Assembly: GCA_965232285.1 (NCBI GenBank)
Contig: CBDDPL010000004.1
Coordinates: 5,456,001-5,520,000 of the forward strand
DNA: 64,000 bases
Direction of reading: 5' to 3'
From: Denitrobaculum sp965232285
GTDB lineage: Bacteria; Pseudomonadota; Alphaproteobacteria; Kiloniellales; Kiloniellaceae
Made by a program: the position numbers and the translations under genes. The notes below the pieces were generated by a model that was not told the origin of the DNA, searched no databases, and worked only from the letters and a program-made list of their open reading frames with translations. This document shows positions 59,782 to 64,000 of this stretch, piece after piece; the stretch's first letter is position 1; each line of letters starts with the position of its first letter.

Positions 59782-60324
59782 TCACTTCACCACTTCATCG
59801 GGATAGACGCCGAACATCTCCCCTGTCTTCAGCCAGCCGCGCCGGCCTGCGACCTCGACCTGGCACCAGGCTTCGGCGCATTCGAGCAATCTGCCGATCA
59901 CCCCGGCTTCGGCGCGCAGCAGGGCCGGAGCAGCGTCACCCGGTTCCTGGCGCAGGGTTCGGATTTCATCCTTGATGATGACCGAGCGCTTGCCCTGCAG
60001 CATATTGCGATGGACCCAGCCGACCGTGCCCTCCCAGTCGCGGATCTGCCGCCAGGTATCGAATTCGTCGATGATCTCGACCGGCAGGTTACTGCGCTTG
60101 TAGACCCAGGCAATCGGATAGCGCATCCCCGGCCCTTTGCGCAGATTGACCTTTGATTTCGCCAGCGAAACATAGCGGGGCAAGGGCAAGCCGCTTTTGC
60201 CCAGGCTCACGCCTTCGGCGCCTGCTTCCGATAGCGAGGTGCCGCTCAGCACGGCGACCGAGAGAAGGGCAAAGAACGTCAGAATCAAGGCTTTGCGTAA
60301 GGTCTGGGCAATGGACTGGATCAT
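59782..60324 (-). CDS. Exported bacterial SH3-domain protein
   Basis: 180 aa. The signal peptide is about residues 10-36 (LILTFFALLSVAVLSGTSL, cleavage near AGA-EGV). Two SH3-like modules follow: VNLRKGPGMRYPIAWVYKRSNLPVEIIDEFDTWRQI with GTVGWVHRNML (about 58-110), and a second, weaker one ending in GRRGWLKTGEMFGVYPDE. The SH3_4 family acts in the periplasm, often binding peptidoglycan. It is probably co-transcribed with the dipeptidase. Its promoter shares the 260-bp gap with the divergent dehydrogenase. Confidence 0.88.
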   Translation of the reverse strand: MIQSIAQTLRKALILTFFALLSVAVLSGTSLSEAGAEGVSLGKSGLPLPRYVSLAKSKVNLRKGPGMRYPIAWVYKRSNLPVEIIDEFDTWRQIRDWEGTVGWVHRNMLQGKRSVIIKDEIRTLRQEPGDAAPALLRAEAGVIGRLLECAEAWCQVEVAGRRGWLKTGEMFGVYPDEVVK

Positions 60325-60584
60325 AGAATTTTCTTGGCAGGTGCGGCCGGGCCCTCAATTGACCCGACCGCTTTCCCGGGTGTCGTTCGAAGCTGTGGTC
60401 CTCGGTGCTGGATCATGCCGGACGCCGCCCACTCTGTCGATAATGAAGACGGGCCGGCGCGTGCTTTGCCACCTTTTGTCCAGATGGGCCAAAGGGAGAG
60501 GCTGACGGGCGCTGTCGCGCTGGACAACACCGGGTTGCGCCTGCTATGGCAGGACCCGTTATTCCTCCTTACGGATCAGGGCTC

Positions 60585-61571
60585 ATGGCGCAGAAAAAAC
60601 CCCTCGTCATCGTGACACGGCGACTTCCGGACGTGATCGAGACACGCATGATGGAGCTGTTCGATTGCCGCCTGAATCTGGACGACCGGCCCATGTCACA
60701 GGCCGATCTGGTCGATGCCATGAAACAGGCCGACGTGCTGGTGCCGACGGTGACCGACCGGATCGATGCGGGCACCCTGTCCCAGGCCGGACCGGACCTG
60801 CGGCTGATCGCCTCCTTCGGCACCGGTGTCGATCACATCGACCTGAAGTCCGCCCGTCAGCGTGGTGTCAGTGTCACCAACACGCCCGGTGTCTTGACCG
60901 AGGACACCGCCGACATGACCATGGCGCTGATGCTGGCCCTGCCGCGCCGCCTCGCCGAGGGCGAGCGTCTGGTGCGCGCCGGCGACTGGACCGGCTGGAG
61001 CCCGACCGGCATGCTCGGCCACCGGATCTGGGGCAAGCGCCTGGGCATCATCGGCATGGGCCGGATCGGCCAGGCCGTCGCCCGCCGCGCCAAAGGCTTC
61101 GGTCTTTCGATCCATTACCACAATCGGCGCCGCGTGCATCCGGATGTGGAAGCCGAGCTGGAGGCGACCTACTGGGAGAGCCTCGACCAGATGCTGTCGC
61201 GTATGGACATCATCTCGGTCAACTGTCCGCACACGCCGGCGACCTTCCACCTGCTCTCCGCCCGGCGCCTGCGTCTGCTTCAGGAAACGGCCTTTATCGT
61301 CAACACCAGCCGCGGCGAGGTGATCGACGAAAACGCGCTGACCCGCATGCTGACGGCCAAGGAAATTGCCGGGGCCGCGCTCGACGTCTTCGAGCATGAG
61401 CCGGCGGTCAATCCGAAGCTGCTGAAGCTGGACAATGTGGTGCTCCTGCCGCACATGGGTTCTGCAACCATCGAGGGTCGCATCGCCATGGGCGAAAAGG
61501 TCATCATCAACATCAAGACCTTTGCCGACGGACATACGCCGCCCGACCGGGTGCTCGAGGCGATGTTTTAG
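60585..61571 (+). CDS. D-2-hydroxyacid dehydrogenase (glyoxylate/hydroxypyruvate reductase type)
   Basis: 328 aa from ATG 60585; an ATG at 60546 would add 13 residues of low family character. The NAD domain has LGIIGMGRIGQAVARRA (G-x-G-x2-G), and the catalytic set is Arg in NTSRGEVID, Glu in AGAALDVFEHEP and His in LLPHMGSAT. It most resembles glycerate dehydrogenase/glyoxylate reductase. It would reduce glyoxylate or hydroxypyruvate with NAD(P)H. An extended inverted repeat lies just after it. Confidence 0.92.
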   Translation: MAQKKPLVIVTRRLPDVIETRMMELFDCRLNLDDRPMSQADLVDAMKQADVLVPTVTDRIDAGTLSQAGPDLRLIASFGTGVDHIDLKSARQRGVSVTNTPGVLTEDTADMTMALMLALPRRLAEGERLVRAGDWTGWSPTGMLGHRIWGKRLGIIGMGRIGQAVARRAKGFGLSIHYHNRRRVHPDVEAELEATYWESLDQMLSRMDIISVNCPHTPATFHLLSARRLRLLQETAFIVNTSRGEVIDENALTRMLTAKEIAGAALDVFEHEPAVNPKLLKLDNVVLLPHMGSATIEGRIAMGEKVIINIKTFADGHTPPDRVLEAMF

Positions 61572-61603
61572 TTTTTTCTGACGAGCGTCAGTTCCTTCCG
61601 CGC

Positions 61604-61671
61604 CGGCCCACGCCCCCACCCGGCCGCCCCAATCATGATACCGATGGGTGGCCGGGTGGGGGCGTGGGCCG
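61604..61671. repeat. 25-bp near-perfect inverted repeat between convergent genes
   Basis: The arms 61604-61628 and 61647-61671 match over 25 bp with a single C/T difference that still allows a G-U pair in RNA; the loop is 18 bases. Arms are almost pure G+C. No T-run follows on either strand, so it is not a standard intrinsic terminator, although it could stop transcription in both directions. The flank CTGAC-GAGC-GTCAG (61579-61592) is a second small hairpin. Confidence 0.88.
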
Positions 61672-61694
61672 AAACCGCACTCAGTTCAAACCAC

Positions 61695-62531
61695 TTACCC
61701 TTCCCGCTCGGCGTTGAGCGTTCGCAGGATGCCGCGTGACAGCTTGGCGTTCTGCGCGAAGTGAGTCGCCTGAGGCCCGCAGAGTTCACAGGCCGGATCG
61801 CGCCGGGTCTTGATCTTGCGAAAGGTGGTCGCCAGGGAATCGTACAGCAGAAGCGATCCGGACAGGCTCTCGCCGATCCCTAAGAGCTCCTTGATCACCT
61901 CGACCGCCTGCAGGGATCCCATGGTGCCCGCCAGGGCGCCCAGGACGCCCACGTCGGCGCAGCTATTCCTGATGTCCTGCTGCTGGGCGCCGAAGAGGCA
62001 GCGGTAACAGGGGTGTTCGCCCTCCATATGTGCCTTGAAGGTGGTGATCTGACCGTCGAACCGCATGATCGCCGCGGAGACCAGTGTCTTCTCGGCAAGG
62101 AAGCAGGCGTCGTTCACAAGGTAGCGGGTCGCGAAGTTGTCCGAGCCGTCAGCGACCAGGTCGTAGTCCTCGATAATCCCGATGGCATTCTCGCTGGTCA
62201 GGCGCTCAGGATGCTCGATCACCTCGACCTCGGGATTGATTTCGGTCAGACGCCGGCGTGCGCTGCGCACCTTAGGCTCGCCGATCGCGGAGGTATCATG
62301 AAGGATCTGGCGCTGCAGGTTGGAGAGATCGACATCGTCGTCATCGATGACCCCCAGCGTTCCGACCCCGGCGGCCGCCAGATAGCTGAGCAGCGGTGAG
62401 CCGAGACCGCCGGCGCCGATGACCAGGACCCTGGAATTCAGCAGTTTCTCCTGGCCGTCCTCGCCGACTTCCGGCAAGACCAGATGGCGGGCGTAGCGGT
62501 CGATCTGATCGTCTGAAAAGTCCACGGTCAC
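61695..62531 (-). CDS. HesA/MoeB/ThiF-family adenylyltransferase
   Basis: 278 aa. YARHLVLPEVGEDGQEKLL and VLVIGAGGLGSPLLSYLAAAGVG (in parts) form the E1-like nucleotide-binding site, DLSNLQRQIL carries the Arg finger region, and DGSDNFATRYLVND the catalytic Asp. Zinc Cys pairs are CYRC and CELC. It adenylates the C-terminal glycine of a ThiS/MoaD-like carrier. MoeB (molybdopterin) and ThiF (thiamine) cannot be told apart here. GTG start at 62531. cysK lies upstream on the same strand, which may hint at sulfur transfer. Confidence 0.9.
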   Translation of the reverse strand: MTVDFSDDQIDRYARHLVLPEVGEDGQEKLLNSRVLVIGAGGLGSPLLSYLAAAGVGTLGVIDDDDVDLSNLQRQILHDTSAIGEPKVRSARRRLTEINPEVEVIEHPERLTSENAIGIIEDYDLVADGSDNFATRYLVNDACFLAEKTLVSAAIMRFDGQITTFKAHMEGEHPCYRCLFGAQQQDIRNSCADVGVLGALAGTMGSLQAVEVIKELLGIGESLSGSLLLYDSLATTFRKIKTRRDPACELCGPQATHFAQNAKLSRGILRTLNAEREG

Positions 62532-62707
62532 CTCAATCGGACAAAAAGGAGTTCTTTCCGGTCCGACATCAGAGCCTCATGATCGGGAAACCGCAAGAAG
62601 GATGTCCCCCATATCCGGGAATCCTCTCTAATTCGTTACAATTCAATCACTGCGTGTGAGACTTCCCGCAATAGCCGTCCCTCGGTAACCTCTGCGCTCT
62701 GGTGACC

Positions 62708-63733
62708 TTAAAAGCCGTCGAAGAGGTCGGTGCTGAGGTAACGCTCGGCGAAAGAGGGCAGCACTACGACGATCAGCTTGCCCGCCATGTCCGGACGCGC
62801 CCCCACCTCCAGCGCGGCGGCCAGCGCCGCGCCGGACGAGATGCCGACGGGCATGCCTTCGATCGCGGCCGCCTCCCGGGCCGTGCGAAAGGCGGTGTCG
62901 CTGCCGATCCGCAAGACTTCGTCAATCAGGGAGGTGTCGAGGATATCTGGTACGAAGCCCGCCCCGATGCCCTGGATCTTGTGGGGCCCGGGCTGTCCGC
63001 CGGAAAGGACGGGGCTGTCTTCCGGCTCCACGGCGATGATCTTGACTTCGGGCTTGCGCGCCTTCAGAGCCCGTCCGACCCCGCTGAGGGTACCGCCGGT
63101 GCCGACACCCATCACCACGGCATCGACCGCGCCCTGGGAGTCCCGCCAGATCTCCTCAGCGGTCGCGGCCAGATGTACCGCCGGATTGGCCGGATTCTTG
63201 AACTGCTGTGGGATCACCGCGTCTTCCAGCTCCTCCAGCAACTGTTCCGCTTTGCTGACCGCGCCGCGCATGCCCAGAGCGCCGTCGGTCAGGATCAGTT
63301 CCGCGCCCAGGAAGCGCAGCATCTTGCGCCGCTCCACGGACATGGTCTCGGGCATGGTCAGGATCAGGCGGTAGCCCTTGGCGGCGCAGACGAAGGCCAG
63401 GGCGATCCCGGTGTTGCCGCTGGTGGGTTCGATGATGGTGGTCTTGGGGCCGATCCTGCCGGCCTGCTCCAGTGCCTCGATCATGGAGAGGCCGATCCGG
63501 TCCTTCACCGAGGTCAGCGGATTGAAGAACTCGCACTTCCCGGCGATCTCGGCGCTGCAGCCATGGGCGGCCTTCAGGCGGCTCAGCCGCACCAGCGGCG
63601 TTGCACCGATGGTCTCCAGGATATTGTTGTAGATGCGGCCCCTGAACTCGGGAGACTCGTTTTCTGCAGATTCAGGCCCGGGGACCTGGGAAGACTCACT
63701 CTGAAAAGATGGCTCGTTCGCTGTCATATTCAT
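62708..63733 (-). CDS. cysK: Cysteine synthase A
   Basis: 341 aa PLP enzyme of fold type II. The PLP Lys is in NPLTSVKDRIG, the phosphate/substrate loops are EPTSGNTGIAL and GVGTGGTLSGVGRALK, and ISSGAALAAALEVG closes the site. It makes cysteine from O-acetylserine and sulfide. The N-terminal 30 residues are a polar, Ser/Glu-rich extension beyond the usual length. ATG 63733. Imperfect 18-bp tandem repeats with TATATT lie upstream (63771-63806). Confidence 0.94.
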   Translation of the reverse strand: MNMTANEPSFQSESSQVPGPESAENESPEFRGRIYNNILETIGATPLVRLSRLKAAHGCSAEIAGKCEFFNPLTSVKDRIGLSMIEALEQAGRIGPKTTIIEPTSGNTGIALAFVCAAKGYRLILTMPETMSVERRKMLRFLGAELILTDGALGMRGAVSKAEQLLEELEDAVIPQQFKNPANPAVHLAATAEEIWRDSQGAVDAVVMGVGTGGTLSGVGRALKARKPEVKIIAVEPEDSPVLSGGQPGPHKIQGIGAGFVPDILDTSLIDEVLRIGSDTAFRTAREAAAIEGMPVGISSGAALAAALEVGARPDMAGKLIVVVLPSFAERYLSTDLFDGF

Positions 63734-63770
63734 CTAACGCCGCTGTTGCGCAGGTCTCAAATGCCGTTTC

Positions 63771-63806
63771 AATACAGCAAACGGGTGTAATATAGCAAAT
63801 GGGCGA
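63771..63806 (-). repeat. Imperfect 18-bp tandem repeat upstream of cysK
   Basis: AATACAGCAAACGGGTGT (63771-63788) is followed by AATATAGCAAATGGGCGA (63789-63806). On the cysK strand each copy reads TTTGCTATATT or TTTGCTGTATT. The repeat could be a tandem regulator site or part of the promoter. Confidence 0.55.
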
Positions 63807-64000
63807 GAGCAGGCTCCGCGCATGCGGACCCGGCTCTAGAGCATATTCCGACCACACGGAATCATTTGACCGGGAAGATTTTCCGTTCTGACAAGGCGCG
63901 GCTCGTAATGCGATGCGGAGCATCGGATAAGAGCCGCAACGCTGTCAGAGAGGGAAAGAACCCGGCCTGCGGTGGGTTTTGAAGGCTCATCGGCAGCGTT
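63807..64000. repeat. Palindrome-rich segment resembling a dispersed intergenic repeat
   Basis: No gene seen. ATTCCG (63845-63850) pairs with CGGAAT (63857-63862) around ACCACA. GCGGCTC (63898-63904) pairs with GAGCCGC (63931-63937), enclosing CGATGC-GGA-GCATCG (63911-63925). Such nested short palindromes next to TCTAGAGCATATTCCG are typical of dispersed intergenic repeats in alphaproteobacterial genomes. Only one copy is inside this window, so copy number cannot be judged. Confidence 0.5.

Overview
The window is a G+C-rich, tightly packed chromosomal segment of an alphaproteobacterium. Its character is closest to the Rhodospirillales/Kiloniellales side of the class; this placement is inference from gene content, not from a phylogenetic marker search. 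The signs are an Irr iron regulator divergent from fabA-fabB-fabI, a MucR/Ros-type regulator, the long alphaproteobacterial forms of PstA and PstC, an OlsB/OlsA-like ornithine-lipid gene pair, a YlxR-L7Ae fusion between nusA and infB, and a malic enzyme fused to a phosphotransacetylase-like domain. Nearly every gene is a core housekeeping gene. No transposase, integrase, CRISPR array, rRNA or tRNA was found.

Layout. 1-5.7 kb (minus strand): phosphate regulon phoR-pstS-pstC-pstA-pstB (pstB cut by the window edge), with a three-repeat Pho box before pstS and an intrinsic terminator/attenuator between pstS and pstC. 5.9-8.8 kb (minus): maeB and a small glycine-rich protein. 9-16.7 kb (plus): mutS, a small exported protein, a membrane chemoreceptor, glnD. 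16.7-17.5 kb (minus): an orphan amino-acid binding protein. 17.9-24.8 kb (plus): murJ, trpS, a TauE/SafE permease with its TIGR02186 partner, a universal stress protein, an Nfu-type Fe-S carrier and a Bax-like glucosaminidase. 24.8-25.9 kb (minus): polysaccharide deacetylase. 26.1-31.6 kb (plus): a RutE-like nitroreductase, tsaB, rimI, mucR, fur, olsB-like, plsC-like. 31.7-37.5 kb (plus): the tightly overlapping miaB-phoH and ybeY-corC-lnt. 37.6-40.4 kb (plus): an XRE regulator with its own promoter, operator and terminator, then metK and trmB. 40.6-50.5 kb (plus): the translation/RNA operon rimP-nusA-ylxR-infB-rbfA-truB-rpsO-pnp, closed by a strong terminator. 50.6-52.2 kb (plus): glycerophosphodiesterase, RidA-like and NTF2-like genes. 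52.2-55.0 kb (minus): fabA, fabB, fabI. 55.3-58.7 kb (plus): irr, rubrerythrin, a two-cluster Fe-S/CCG-domain protein and DUF3501. 58.8-60.3 kb (minus): M19 dipeptidase and an SH3 protein. 60.6-61.6 kb (plus): a D-2-hydroxyacid dehydrogenase. 61.7-63.7 kb (minus): moeB/thiF-like and cysK. The last 200 bases look like a dispersed intergenic repeat.

The best candidate for an under-described system is the cassette rubrerythrin + HdrD-like Fe-S protein + DUF3501 (56.0-58.7 kb). It lies next to irr and is preceded by a near-consensus promoter (TTGACA-N17-TATTAA). Directly upstream of the -35 box sit two overlapping CTAGAA/TTCTAG palindromes that resemble an Irr iron-control element. Other regulatory structures of interest are an XRE promoter whose 17-bp spacer is largely an inverted repeat, a two-hairpin leader before rimP-nusA, and large nested hairpins just upstream of murJ.
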